64,000 bases of DNA, taken from Labilibacter marinus (lineage in GTDB: Bacteria; Bacteroidota; Bacteroidia; Bacteroidales; Marinilabiliaceae). The number at the start of each line of letters is the position of its first letter. The first letter of the stretch is position 1. The notes beneath the pieces are model-generated. The model was not told the DNA's origin and did no database searches. It was given only the letters and a program-made list of their open reading frames with translations. Shown one piece after another: positions 16,786-25,785 of this stretch. The stretch lies in assembly GCF_001659685.2 (NCBI RefSeq), contig NZ_LXYE02000014.1, positions 1-64,000 of the forward strand. Direction: 5' to 3'. Both the position numbers and the translations under genes were made by a program.

Positions 16786-18072
16786 ATGAAGATAACTATA
16801 TCGGGTTTTATTTTTATAGCTGTATTTATAGCTATTATAGATTTATTAGGTTTATGGGTTTGGAAAAGAGAACTTAAAGACCTAAAAAGTAAGAAGTACA
16901 ATTGGATTGCTTTTGTATTATTAGGTGTTATTCCGCTTATTGAGATACTTTCTTACTTATACTTTTCGTTACAAATTCGTTCGGCAACATCTCCTAATTT
17001 TTATATTTGGTTTATGTCTGCCAACATCACGTTTGCAATTATTTATTTTCCTAAAATACTATTCTTATTTTACTACTTTGTTTTTTTAGCGGTTTCGCGA
17101 ATTACAGAAACGGTTAAAAACAAAAAGTACTCGAAGGAGCAAACGACTATTCGCTATCCTAAAATAAGCAGGAATAAATTTTTAAGTCAGGTTGGTATTA
17201 TATTAGCTACGGCACCTATTATTTCCTTAGTGTTTGGAATGCATAAAGGGCGGTTTAACTTTTTTACGCGTCATCAAAGATTAAATTTTCCGAATTTACC
17301 CTCCGCATTTGATGGGTTTAAAATCATTCATATTTCAGATATTCATTTGGGTTCGTTTGCCAGTAATTTTCATAAGTTGGAGGGAATTGTTGATTTGATT
17401 AATGCAGAGAATGCTGATGCTATATTTTTTACGGGCGATTTAGTGAATAATTTTGCTGAAGAAACCTTGGGATGGGAAAAAGTATTTACCCAGTTAAAAG
17501 CCAAATATGGTAAGTTTTCTATTTTAGGAAACCATGATTATGGCGATTATACCGATTGGGATAGCCCTGAAGAAAAGGCGAAGAATTTTAAGGGAATTGT
17601 AGATGCGCACCAAAAATTTGGTTTTAGATTATTAAGAGATCAATCGGTTGCTATAGATATTGATGGGCAAGAAATTGCATTAACTGGAGTGGAGAATTGG
17701 GGGCACGATCCTTTTCCTAGATACGGAGATTTGCAAAAAGCCATGAAAGGAACAGATAAGTTTCCGTTTAAAGTATTACTATCGCATGATCCTGACCATT
17801 GGGATGCAGAGGTGACTGATAAAACTGATTTTGATATAATGTTGGCGGGGCATACGCACGGAATGCAATTTGGTATTGATTGGAAAGGTTTTAAATGGAG
17901 TCCAGCTAAATATAAATTTAAACGTTGGGATGGTTTGTATCAGCATAAAAATCAATTTATGTATGTGAACCGTGGACTGGGCTTTTTAGGAATGCCGGCT
18001 CGTATTGGTATGCCTCCTGAAATTACTATTTTACAATTGGGTAAAGGTCCTGTGAGTACCGAGCCTATGTAA
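16786..18072 (+). CDS. Membrane-anchored metallophosphoesterase
   Basis: 428-residue calcineurin-like phosphoesterase. About residues 1-155 contain four predicted membrane helices (5-25, 40-65, 75-105, 140-160), and the rest is the catalytic domain. The dimetal motifs are all present: HISDIHLGS (Asp185, His187), FTGDLVNN, LGNHDYGDY, LSHDPDHWD and LAGHTHGMQFG. This arrangement is like the YkuE/YaeI and UDP-diacylglucosamine hydrolase-like phosphoesterases, so a lipid-headgroup or lipid A precursor substrate is possible, but no substrate can be read from sequence. Single gene; a hairpin terminator follows directly. Confidence 0.88.
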   Translation: MKITISGFIFIAVFIAIIDLLGLWVWKRELKDLKSKKYNWIAFVLLGVIPLIEILSYLYFSLQIRSATSPNFYIWFMSANITFAIIYFPKILFLFYYFVFLAVSRITETVKNKKYSKEQTTIRYPKISRNKFLSQVGIILATAPIISLVFGMHKGRFNFFTRHQRLNFPNLPSAFDGFKIIHISDIHLGSFASNFHKLEGIVDLINAENADAIFFTGDLVNNFAEETLGWEKVFTQLKAKYGKFSILGNHDYGDYTDWDSPEEKAKNFKGIVDAHQKFGFRLLRDQSVAIDIDGQEIALTGVENWGHDPFPRYGDLQKAMKGTDKFPFKVLLSHDPDHWDAEVTDKTDFDIMLAGHTHGMQFGIDWKGFKWSPAKYKFKRWDGLYQHKNQFMYVNRGLGFLGMPARIGMPPEITILQLGKGPVSTEPM

Positions 18073-18078
18073 TAAAAA

Positions 18079-18107
18079 ATAGCAGCTATTGGGTATTTAG
18101 CTGCTAT
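18079..18107. terminator. Terminator after the metallophosphoesterase gene
   Basis: 10-bp perfect stem ATAGCAGCTA (18079-18088)/TAGCTGCTAT (18098-18107) with 9-nt loop, preceded by A-run and followed by A/T. Could serve both converging genes. Confidence 0.7.
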
Positions 18108-18123
18108 CTGAAAAATAGTATGG

Positions 18124-18450
18124 TTATGCTACGCAACAATTGTGCACATACCACGAAACGGGATGTTCTTCACCGTTAATCAATTCTTCAATTATTTTTT
18201 CATCGTTCCATCTATTGCTGTAACTGCAAGTTTGATCAAGTGCTCTGGAAAGTAGTTGCCATTCTTTAATGACTTTTAATGTTAATCTCCCCTCAAATTG
18301 TTTAAGAATATTTAAACACTTGTTGCCAATAAAGTGTATGGTAGGCTCTTCTCGGGTTAACGATTCATAGGTTGTATAAATGTGCTCTCCCACTTGAACA
18401 AATTCAGAATCGTCCAAGGTAATTTTTAAAGTTATATCAACTTGCGACAT
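18124..18450 (-). CDS. Hypothetical protein, 108 residues
   Basis: Small soluble protein, no recognised family, no signal peptide. Its composition is normal for a real gene: acidic N-terminus (VDITLKITLDDSEFVQVGEHIYTTY), charged middle, and a Cys-containing tail ending WYVHNCCVA. The vicinal Cys pair near the end could bind metal or take part in redox chemistry (guess). It is monocistronic, convergent with the metallophosphoesterase gene, with a hairpin between. Confidence 0.6.
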   Translation of the reverse strand: MSQVDITLKITLDDSEFVQVGEHIYTTYESLTREEPTIHFIGNKCLNILKQFEGRLTLKVIKEWQLLSRALDQTCSYSNRWNDEKIIEELINGEEHPVSWYVHNCCVA

Positions 18451-18582
18451 ATATTATTCCTCCAGATAATGATTAATAAATATGCTATTTAAGATAGCGT
18501 ATTTGTTGTTCAAATAAAAGGAGTACAGTGAGTTATGTTTTAATTTAAAATGTATATAAATAGAAAATGACTATTAATGCAA

Positions 18583-20271
18583 TTATTCCAGTTCGTAAAT
18601 TCTACCTGAATAAGGCTGTATTTTAAAGCCTGCACCATTGCTTATGGCAACCTCCTGAGGAAAGCTAATTTTACTTTTCCCACCTAAAATATCTATTCCT
18701 TTAAAATACTTTTTACTTTCTAAACCCATGGTGAAGAATGCGTGCGCAGGAATTTTAATTCTTCCTTTTATTTTTTCGTCTGAGAAGTTTACAATGACTA
18801 ATACAGCTTTGTTATTATGGTATCTTAAAAAGGCATAAAGTTTAGATGAATCAAAACCTTCATTATCCTCGTTACTCCACATAATATCATATAGCTTTCC
18901 TACTTTTAAAACCTCGTTATTTTGTAGGATGCATAAAAATTTCTGATGCCAAGCTCTAAGGTTTTTAGCTTCGTCAGAAAGTAAGGCTCCGTCAAATTTA
19001 TGCTCATTTACCCAATCTTGAAAAAGAGAAACTCCCCAGTAATCAAAAATGGTCGTTCTTCCGTCTTCTCCACTAAAACCTTCGCTGTCCATTCCTTTTT
19101 CCCCTAATTCCTGGCCAAAGTAGAGCATCAACGGATTTGAATAAATAGCACCCGATACAACCATGGCAGGTATGGCTTTTTGTGCTTCGTTAGCAAAAAA
19201 TGGAGAAGCTATTCTTTGCTCATCATGATTCTCTAAAAAGAAAAGCATATGCTGATGAATTCCATTTAATATATCCCATGCACGGGTTATAGCTGAAGGC
19301 TGTTTGTGGCCTTGGATAATATCTTTAAGCGTATCGTAGAGACCTACTTTATCATATAAAAAGTCAAAGCCTCCAAAGGTAATGTACTGACGGTATAAAT
19401 CAGGATTATAAACCTCAGCTATAAATATTATTTTAGGGTATTGCTCTTTTACTTTTTGAATGGCCCAATTCCAAAACTCCACAGGAACCATTTCGGCCAT
19501 GTCACACCTAAATCCATCAACCCCTTTTGCCGACCAATACAATAAAATATCCAGCATTTTTTGCCAGGTATTTGGTACAGGATTAAAATGTTTTTCATTT
19601 TGGTTAAAAATATCTAAACCATAATTGAGCTTAACCGTTTCATACCAGTCGTTAATGCTAGGTTTGGCATTAAGGCAATCGTTTCCTGTTACTTTAGCTG
19701 GGTTTTCAATAAGGTGTTCAGAGCCTTTAGCAGTTACAGGGCCATCGAATTGTTCGCCAGGTATGTAATAAAAGTTATTGTTCTTATCAAAGTTAACATT
19801 TGTGTTATCCTCTTCTCCAAAGTCCTTAATCCCATCTGGTTTAGCATCCGAAATATAATTTCGAGCTAAGTGGTTAGGAACAAAGTCAATAATTACTTTC
19901 AGGTCTTCTTGGTGACTTCTTTCTAGTAGTTGCTCAAACTCAGCCATTCGTTTATTAACATCTACTGCTAAATCAGGATTTACATCGTAATAATCCTTAA
20001 TGGCATATGGCGACCCTGCTTTACCCTTGATCACTTCGGGGTAGTCTTTGGCAATATTAAAAGCAGTATAGTCAGTAGTAAGTGCGTGTTCAATAATTCC
20101 AGTGTACCAAATATGCGAACAACCCAGGTTTTTAATTTCTTTTAAAGCCTGGTTGCTGAAATCATTCATTTTGCCACACCCATTATCAGTTATGGTTCCG
20201 TTTTTTGTATTGTTGCGATTCAGGTTTCCGAATAACCGGGTTAGTACCTGATATATAATTATTTTTTGCAT
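18583..20271 (-). CDS. Cytoplasmic alpha-amylase family glycosidase (GH13)
   Basis: GH13 enzyme acting on alpha-glucans, 562 residues without a signal peptide, hence probably intracellular, processing imported or storage maltodextrin. The (beta/alpha)8 signatures are VIIDFVPNHLAR (region I), GVDGFRCDMAEMVP with nucleophile Asp257 (region II), IIFIAEVYNP with acid/base Glu286 (region III) and FFLENHDEQR with Asp350 (region IV). A C-terminal beta domain covers about 480-562. No GH65, GH97 or susCD genes are nearby, so it is not part of a starch locus here. Exact specificity is unknown. Confidence 0.92.
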   Translation of the reverse strand: MQKIIIYQVLTRLFGNLNRNNTKNGTITDNGCGKMNDFSNQALKEIKNLGCSHIWYTGIIEHALTTDYTAFNIAKDYPEVIKGKAGSPYAIKDYYDVNPDLAVDVNKRMAEFEQLLERSHQEDLKVIIDFVPNHLARNYISDAKPDGIKDFGEEDNTNVNFDKNNNFYYIPGEQFDGPVTAKGSEHLIENPAKVTGNDCLNAKPSINDWYETVKLNYGLDIFNQNEKHFNPVPNTWQKMLDILLYWSAKGVDGFRCDMAEMVPVEFWNWAIQKVKEQYPKIIFIAEVYNPDLYRQYITFGGFDFLYDKVGLYDTLKDIIQGHKQPSAITRAWDILNGIHQHMLFFLENHDEQRIASPFFANEAQKAIPAMVVSGAIYSNPLMLYFGQELGEKGMDSEGFSGEDGRTTIFDYWGVSLFQDWVNEHKFDGALLSDEAKNLRAWHQKFLCILQNNEVLKVGKLYDIMWSNEDNEGFDSSKLYAFLRYHNNKAVLVIVNFSDEKIKGRIKIPAHAFFTMGLESKKYFKGIDILGGKSKISFPQEVAISNGAGFKIQPYSGRIYELE

Positions 20272-20551
20272 AACGATTCGTCATTTAAAATTGTAATACT
20301 CACATTTCGGAGTTTCTTATTACAGCACTAAAAATACATTTTTAATTAAAATGTAAGGTTAAATATTTGATTTAGATATCATATTTAAATCATTTTTTCA
20401 TTCGATAATTAAAATGGAATATCTACTTTTCGTGCTGTAGTGTGCCTTAGGGGTAAATAACTCGGAATTATTGTATTTTTGCAGTTTGCAGGGCAACTAT
20501 CGCCATTTTAATTAATCTAAGCTAAAAGAAGCGTTTTAATTTGATTCGTTA
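20272..20551. promoter_or_regulatory. Divergent promoter region, GH13 and outer-membrane protein
   Basis: 280-bp gap between divergently read genes. A TATTTTTG (-7-like, 20473-20480) followed by CAGTTTGCAGG is typical of Bacteroidota promoters reading toward 20552, though no clear -33 element lies at the right distance. No other structure stands out. Confidence 0.4.
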
Positions 20552-23521
20552 ATGATAAATTTAAGAAAAATAATAATTGTCGTTTGTATATCTCTTTTTT
20601 GTGTATTGATACAGGCTCAGTATTATAGCTCAGGAGTTGATCCTGCTAGTGTTAAATGGAATAAAATAGAAACAGAGAATTTTAAAATTGTTTTCGCAGA
20701 TACTTTTCAGGTTAAGGCGCAATATGTTGCCAAGGTACTTGAGGAAGTTTATAAATATGGAGGTAATTCTTTAACGCATAAGCCTAAAAAGATCAGTGTG
20801 CTAATTCATAGCGAAACAGCGTATTCAAATGGTTTTGTAACGTGGGCTCCTAAACGCATTGAGTTATATAATAATCCGAACCAGGATATGTATGCTCAAG
20901 AGTGGTTGCAGCAATTGGCCATTCATGAATTTAGACATGTTGTACAAATAGATAAACTCAATGATGGTTTAACTAAGATGTTATCGTACATACTTGGAGA
21001 ACAGGCCGTAGGTGGTGTACTTGGCTTGTTTGTTCCTATGTGGTTTTTAGAAGGTGATGCAGTGGTGGCAGAAACGGCATTAACAGAGTCCGGTCGGGGT
21101 AGATCACCATGGTTTCAGCAAGGCATGCGGGCACAAGTTATGGATAAGGACATCTATTCGTACGAAAAAGCCATGTTTGGCTCTTATAAAAACTATGTGC
21201 CCAATCATTACGAAATGGGATATCTACTGGTGGCAGGAGCAAGAGCTAAATATGGTCAGGACATTTGGGAGGAAGCTCTATATAAAACAGGTAGGGTGCC
21301 TTTGGCCATAACTCCATTTAATCAGGGTCAGAAAGAACATAGTGGTTTAAATAAAGTGAAGTTGTATAAAAACACGTTTAACGAGCTAAAGCAACAATGG
21401 GTAAAGCAGGATGAAACACCTAAGAACGAATTTAAAGAAATCAGTAAGATTTCATCAGAATATTTAGATTACAAATACGTTGTTGCTTTGGGCGATTCGG
21501 GTTATTTGGCAGAACGGTCGGGAATGGGAGTTATAAAGCAGTTTGTTTTTGTTGATAACAATGGAGGTGAGGAAGTTGTTTTTACGCCAGGGTCGAGAAA
21601 TCGAGAACCATTTACGTTTGCCAATAATACTATTTGTTGGTCGGAGTTAGAGCCTGACCCTCGCTGGGATAACAGAATGTATTCTGTAATTAAAACTTAT
21701 GATCTCTCAACAAAGATTAAGAAGAAGGTGACATCAAAATCAAGATATTTTTCTCCCGCTATTAGTCCTGATGCTTCTAAAATAGCAGTAGTTGAGGTGG
21801 ATAATAAAAATAACTATCGCTTACTTATTTTAGATAGTTCAAGTGGGGAAGTTACCAAGGAATTCAAACATGGGGCGAATGACTATTTATATACACCTTC
21901 GTGGAATAAGGAAGGTGATAAAATTGTAATTGTTGCTTTATCAGGAAAAGGGAAGAGTATTAGTGTTTTGGATGTAGATAAAGAGGAGTGGAGTCAAATT
22001 ACGCCTCCGTCTTTTGCCGATATATCAATACCCAAATGGGGTGAAGGTGATGAAATATTATTTACGGCTGGTTACAGTGGTACTGAGGAAATTTATAGTT
22101 TGATTAATGGTGAAATCAAACAGTTAACGCAATCCAATTTTGGTGTTACGGGAGTTCATCTTAATAAAAACGAAATTGTGTATAGTAGATATACTTCGGA
22201 TGGTTTTCAGTTGGTAAAATCGAACATTGCTGACTTGCTAAATAAAGAGTTAAACCTTGTCGAAAATAGGTCGGTTAAACTATACGAGGAAATTTCGAAA
22301 CAAGAAATAGGCAAACCTGATTTTAACGCCATTGATTCAGTAGCCGATTATGAGGTGAAAAAATATAGTAAATGGAACTTGTTTAACGTGCATAGTTGGG
22401 CACCTGTGGCCATGAATTTAAACGATGCTGAAATAGGAACTGGAGTTTCTGCCCTTTCGCAGAATTTGTTAGGTACAGCAACTACATCTGTTGGTTATAA
22501 TGCAGATTCTCAGAAAAGTTTGGAGAAATTCTATTTCAACTTAAAATATGAAGGATTTTACCCTGTGATAGAATTTGACGTAAAGCATGGTAATGATAGG
22601 GTACAATATAGTGACGATGATTTATACCATAACGAGGTAGATACTTTTAGCTTTTATTCCAATAGCAAAAGAAACCAAACACAAATGAACTTAAGCGTAC
22701 ATGTTCCTATTAATTTAACAAGGAGCAAGTATTATACGAAAATTCAACCTGGAGCAAAATACGGTTTTGTAAATAGAGATGGTTATAGCGTGCGAAGAAC
22801 TAATTATACATTAGTTGATGAGAAATTAATAGCTACTGGAGACACCATGCTTACATCACCAGATTTTAATTACCAAACCATGGAGTATTCATTGTATTTT
22901 CATCATTTGTTAAGGCGTTCGCAGCGCGATGTCACCTATCGTTGGGGATTATCAGGAGAAGTGATGTATCAGCATACACCTATGGGGAATTATAATGCTG
23001 GTGGTATTTTTGGTGTGCATTCAAGGCTTTATGTACCCGGTTTCTTAAAGCATCATGCATTTACAATAGAGAATAATTATCAATATAAAACAATGGGTGA
23101 TGCTGTTGAATCAAGAGATATGATAGTTTACCGCAAACAGGGAGATTATTTTTCCTTCCCAAGGGGTTATAGTTCATATACCAACGATCAATTATATTCT
23201 TTTAAAGGGGATTATATCTTTCCTTTAATGAATCCTGATTTAACTTTACCAGGCGTTTTGTATTTAAAACGAATTACGAGCAACTTGTTTTATGACTTCT
23301 CAAGAGCTTCTGAAACGTTTCATTACCAAACGGGAGATCAAGTAATGGTAAACAGAAATTATAGTTCTACTGGATTTGAAATGCGAGGCGAATTACATGC
23401 CTTTAGATTTCTGTTTCCGATCAGTCTGGGGTATAGATATGCTAGGTTGTTGGAGTTGAATACAAACAAACATGAATTGCTACTAGGTCTTAATATTTCT
23501 GGGTTCTCATTGGGTAAATAA
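20552..23521 (+). CDS. Predicted outer-membrane protein: gluzincin, TolB-like propeller, beta-barrel
   Basis: 989 residues. Signal peptide about 1-22 (CVLIQA-Q). Residues about 30-280 form a peptidase MA-like domain with HEFRH (His125, Glu126, His129) and a third ligand in WFLEGDAVVAE (Glu167), the HExxH...E arrangement of zinc peptidases. Residues about 290-600 contain WD40-like TolB/PD40 strands (SPAISPDASKIAVVEV, TPSWNKEGDKIVIVAL). The last 370 residues are rich in alternating aromatic strands and end in GLNISGFSLGK, consistent with an outer-membrane barrel. Possible function is envelope protein processing. I do not know a characterised homologue. It is monocistronic. Confidence 0.75.
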   Translation: MINLRKIIIVVCISLFCVLIQAQYYSSGVDPASVKWNKIETENFKIVFADTFQVKAQYVAKVLEEVYKYGGNSLTHKPKKISVLIHSETAYSNGFVTWAPKRIELYNNPNQDMYAQEWLQQLAIHEFRHVVQIDKLNDGLTKMLSYILGEQAVGGVLGLFVPMWFLEGDAVVAETALTESGRGRSPWFQQGMRAQVMDKDIYSYEKAMFGSYKNYVPNHYEMGYLLVAGARAKYGQDIWEEALYKTGRVPLAITPFNQGQKEHSGLNKVKLYKNTFNELKQQWVKQDETPKNEFKEISKISSEYLDYKYVVALGDSGYLAERSGMGVIKQFVFVDNNGGEEVVFTPGSRNREPFTFANNTICWSELEPDPRWDNRMYSVIKTYDLSTKIKKKVTSKSRYFSPAISPDASKIAVVEVDNKNNYRLLILDSSSGEVTKEFKHGANDYLYTPSWNKEGDKIVIVALSGKGKSISVLDVDKEEWSQITPPSFADISIPKWGEGDEILFTAGYSGTEEIYSLINGEIKQLTQSNFGVTGVHLNKNEIVYSRYTSDGFQLVKSNIADLLNKELNLVENRSVKLYEEISKQEIGKPDFNAIDSVADYEVKKYSKWNLFNVHSWAPVAMNLNDAEIGTGVSALSQNLLGTATTSVGYNADSQKSLEKFYFNLKYEGFYPVIEFDVKHGNDRVQYSDDDLYHNEVDTFSFYSNSKRNQTQMNLSVHVPINLTRSKYYTKIQPGAKYGFVNRDGYSVRRTNYTLVDEKLIATGDTMLTSPDFNYQTMEYSLYFHHLLRRSQRDVTYRWGLSGEVMYQHTPMGNYNAGGIFGVHSRLYVPGFLKHHAFTIENNYQYKTMGDAVESRDMIVYRKQGDYFSFPRGYSSYTNDQLYSFKGDYIFPLMNPDLTLPGVLYLKRITSNLFYDFSRASETFHYQTGDQVMVNRNYSSTGFEMRGELHAFRFLFPISLGYRYARLLELNTNKHELLLGLNISGFSLGK

Positions 23522-23620
23522 CCATAAATTCAGCTTTATTCTCATAAACTTTGAGCTAAGTATTCTTAACTTGCTACTATATATTATATTTGTAGGCTGT
23601 TTAATTCTATACAATAAACA

Positions 23621-24670
23621 ATGATTGATTTTTCGCAAGCCACCATCGATAAAATGGTAGTACATCAGGTAGGATGTAGAGCAGAGGCTGAGCCAATGCG
23701 CTTTTCTAAAGATACTATGCACCTGCAAGATGATGAAATGGTAGCCGACGTTTTGTTGAGTTATTTTTTCAAACCCTTTAAAGATGATGCCTATTATAAC
23801 TTTTTTCATCCTGAGGATATCAACAATAACCCAGTTTACAACACCACTAATATGTTGTTCGAGAGTCCATCAAACTTTTATGATGCCTCTATTAATGTAG
23901 CCGAGTTGTTATATGAAAATTCTAATCATCCAAAAATTAGAGGTGGCGAGTTTTATATGGCTATGTTTAGCAATGTGGTGGTAGATGGCGAGTTGGTTAA
24001 TGCCATCGGCATTTTTAAGTCGGAGAATAAAGAAACCTTTTTAAAAGTTTATTTGAAAGAGCAAAACTTTGAATTAGGTACCCAGGAAGGAATTAACATT
24101 AAAAAGCTAGATAAAGGCTGTTTAATTTTTAATACAGAAAGGGAGCAAGGTTATAAAATTTGCTCTTTAGATAACATCAATAAAGGAAACGAAGCACGTT
24201 TTTGGGTGGACGACTTTTTAGGTTTACAGCCACGTGAAGATAACTATTATTTTACGCGTAACTATATGGATATGTGTAAAGGTTTTGTGGATGATGTTTA
24301 TAATAAGGATAACGATGTAGCTCGTTCCGACCAAATCGATATGCTGAATAAGTCAATGGATTTCTTTACTAGTAAGGATAACTTTAATGAGGCTAACTTT
24401 GAGCACGAAGTGATTGGGCAGCCAGAAGTTATTGAAGCATTTAAAGATTATAAAGAAAGTTATCAAAACGAATCGAGCATTCCTTTAAAGGAAGAGTTTG
24501 ATATTTCTAAAAGTGCAGTAAAAGGACAGAAAAGTACTTTCAAGTCAATCTTGAAATTAGATAAGAATTTTCATGTTTATATTCACGGTCGTCAGGATTA
24601 TGTGGAGCGCGGATACGATCAAACGAAAGGATTGAATTATTACACACTGTATTACGAAATAGAAAGTTAG
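23621..24670 (+). CDS. Nucleoid-associated protein (NdpA/YejK family)
   Basis: 349-residue cytoplasmic protein of the 37-kDa nucleoid-associated family, whose members bind DNA and localise to the nucleoid. Seen here: DKMVVHQVGCRAEAEP at the start, a helical region with PSNFYDASINVAELLYENSNHPKIRGGEFYMAMFSNVVVDGELVNAIGIFKSENKETFLK (typical family core split over about residues 85-145) and a C-terminal DNA-binding-like part. Its stop codon overlaps the GTG start of menF in TAGTG, so it shares a transcript with menF-menD-menB. A -7-like TATATTTG (23585-23592) precedes it. Confidence 0.85.
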   Translation: MIDFSQATIDKMVVHQVGCRAEAEPMRFSKDTMHLQDDEMVADVLLSYFFKPFKDDAYYNFFHPEDINNNPVYNTTNMLFESPSNFYDASINVAELLYENSNHPKIRGGEFYMAMFSNVVVDGELVNAIGIFKSENKETFLKVYLKEQNFELGTQEGINIKKLDKGCLIFNTEREQGYKICSLDNINKGNEARFWVDDFLGLQPREDNYYFTRNYMDMCKGFVDDVYNKDNDVARSDQIDMLNKSMDFFTSKDNFNEANFEHEVIGQPEVIEAFKDYKESYQNESSIPLKEEFDISKSAVKGQKSTFKSILKLDKNFHVYIHGRQDYVERGYDQTKGLNYYTLYYEIES

Positions 24671-25785
24671 TGCCTGAGCAGAGAGGAAAAACAGTGGAAA
24701 AAGTTAGTCAGTCCGAAGTTCTTGAATATTGCATTCAGAAGAAAATACCATTCGCAATTTATAAACTTCCTCAACAGGAAGAAAATACATTGATCGTTTC
24801 TCGTGCTGTTCAAGAAACTAGCATAAACGAAATGTTTCATTTGCATTCGGATGCCTATGTGTTTGCGCCTTTCTCACTTAAAAATCAGAACCCTGTTAGT
24901 TTTAAGGCAGACTATATTATCAATGCCGAAATAGCTGATGATGTTTTTGAAGAAATTAAATCAATTTCGGGTATAGAAGAAGAAAAGTTAGAGGCAACTT
25001 TTTATGCCGATTATACTGCTTATAAAGAGCAGTTTGGTAGCATGTTTTCAGCCATAGAGTCAAGAGATATTTCTAAAGCCATATTATCCCGAATAAAACA
25101 TGTTGCTGATGTTAGCAGAACTGATGCAGGTGAGTTTTATGGTAAACTGAGTAAAGCATATCCTCGAGCATATACCTTCATGATTTACACACCGCAATCT
25201 GGTTTGTGGACAGGAGCTAGCCCTGAGCTATTGTTTAGGGCGGAAGATAAGCACGGAACAACGGTGTCGTTGGCAGGTACGCGAAAAAATAATGGTTTAG
25301 ATAATTGGAATGCCAAGGAGCAAGAAGAGCAGCAGATAGTTACTGATTTTGTAAATGAGATAATGCTGAAGTATGGCGTAGAGGATGTAAGTGTTCAGGG
25401 ACCCGAAACCATTCAGGCAGGTAAGATGTCCCATTTAAAAACACAATATAATTTTCCACTTCAATATGTAAGTGATAAAATGGGTGAGTTTGTGAACGAT
25501 CTTCATCCAACCCCAGCAGTTTGCGGTTTACCCAAACAAGCTTCTATGGATCTTATTGAAAAAATAGAACAGCATCAACGTACTTTTTATGCCGGCTTTT
25601 TGGGCAGAATGCAAAAGCAGGACATGAGTTTATTTGTCAACATTAGAAGCATGAAGTTTGTGGATGGAGGTGTTGATTTATACTTGGGCGGTGGAATTAC
25701 TGAAGGCTCGGATGTGGAGAAGGAATGGCAAGAGACGGAGCTTAAATCGCAAACCATGCTAAGCGTGCTTAAAGAATTAAAATAA
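24670..25785 (+). CDS. menF: Isochorismate synthase
   Basis: Converts chorismate to isochorismate, the entry step of menaquinone synthesis. 371 residues with a GTG start overlapping the previous stop. The C-terminal chorismate-binding domain has SRIKHV, GASPELLF, SLAGTRKN, AGKMSHLKTQYNF, HPTPAVCGLPKQASM, YAGFLG and NIRSMK. The N-terminal 120 residues are divergent, as is normal in the family. Its stop is followed directly by the menD ATG. It is distinguished from anthranilate or salicylate synthases mainly by operon context. Confidence 0.95.
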   Translation: MPEQRGKTVEKVSQSEVLEYCIQKKIPFAIYKLPQQEENTLIVSRAVQETSINEMFHLHSDAYVFAPFSLKNQNPVSFKADYIINAEIADDVFEEIKSISGIEEEKLEATFYADYTAYKEQFGSMFSAIESRDISKAILSRIKHVADVSRTDAGEFYGKLSKAYPRAYTFMIYTPQSGLWTGASPELLFRAEDKHGTTVSLAGTRKNNGLDNWNAKEQEEQQIVTDFVNEIMLKYGVEDVSVQGPETIQAGKMSHLKTQYNFPLQYVSDKMGEFVNDLHPTPAVCGLPKQASMDLIEKIEQHQRTFYAGFLGRMQKQDMSLFVNIRSMKFVDGGVDLYLGGGITEGSDVEKEWQETELKSQTMLSVLKELK

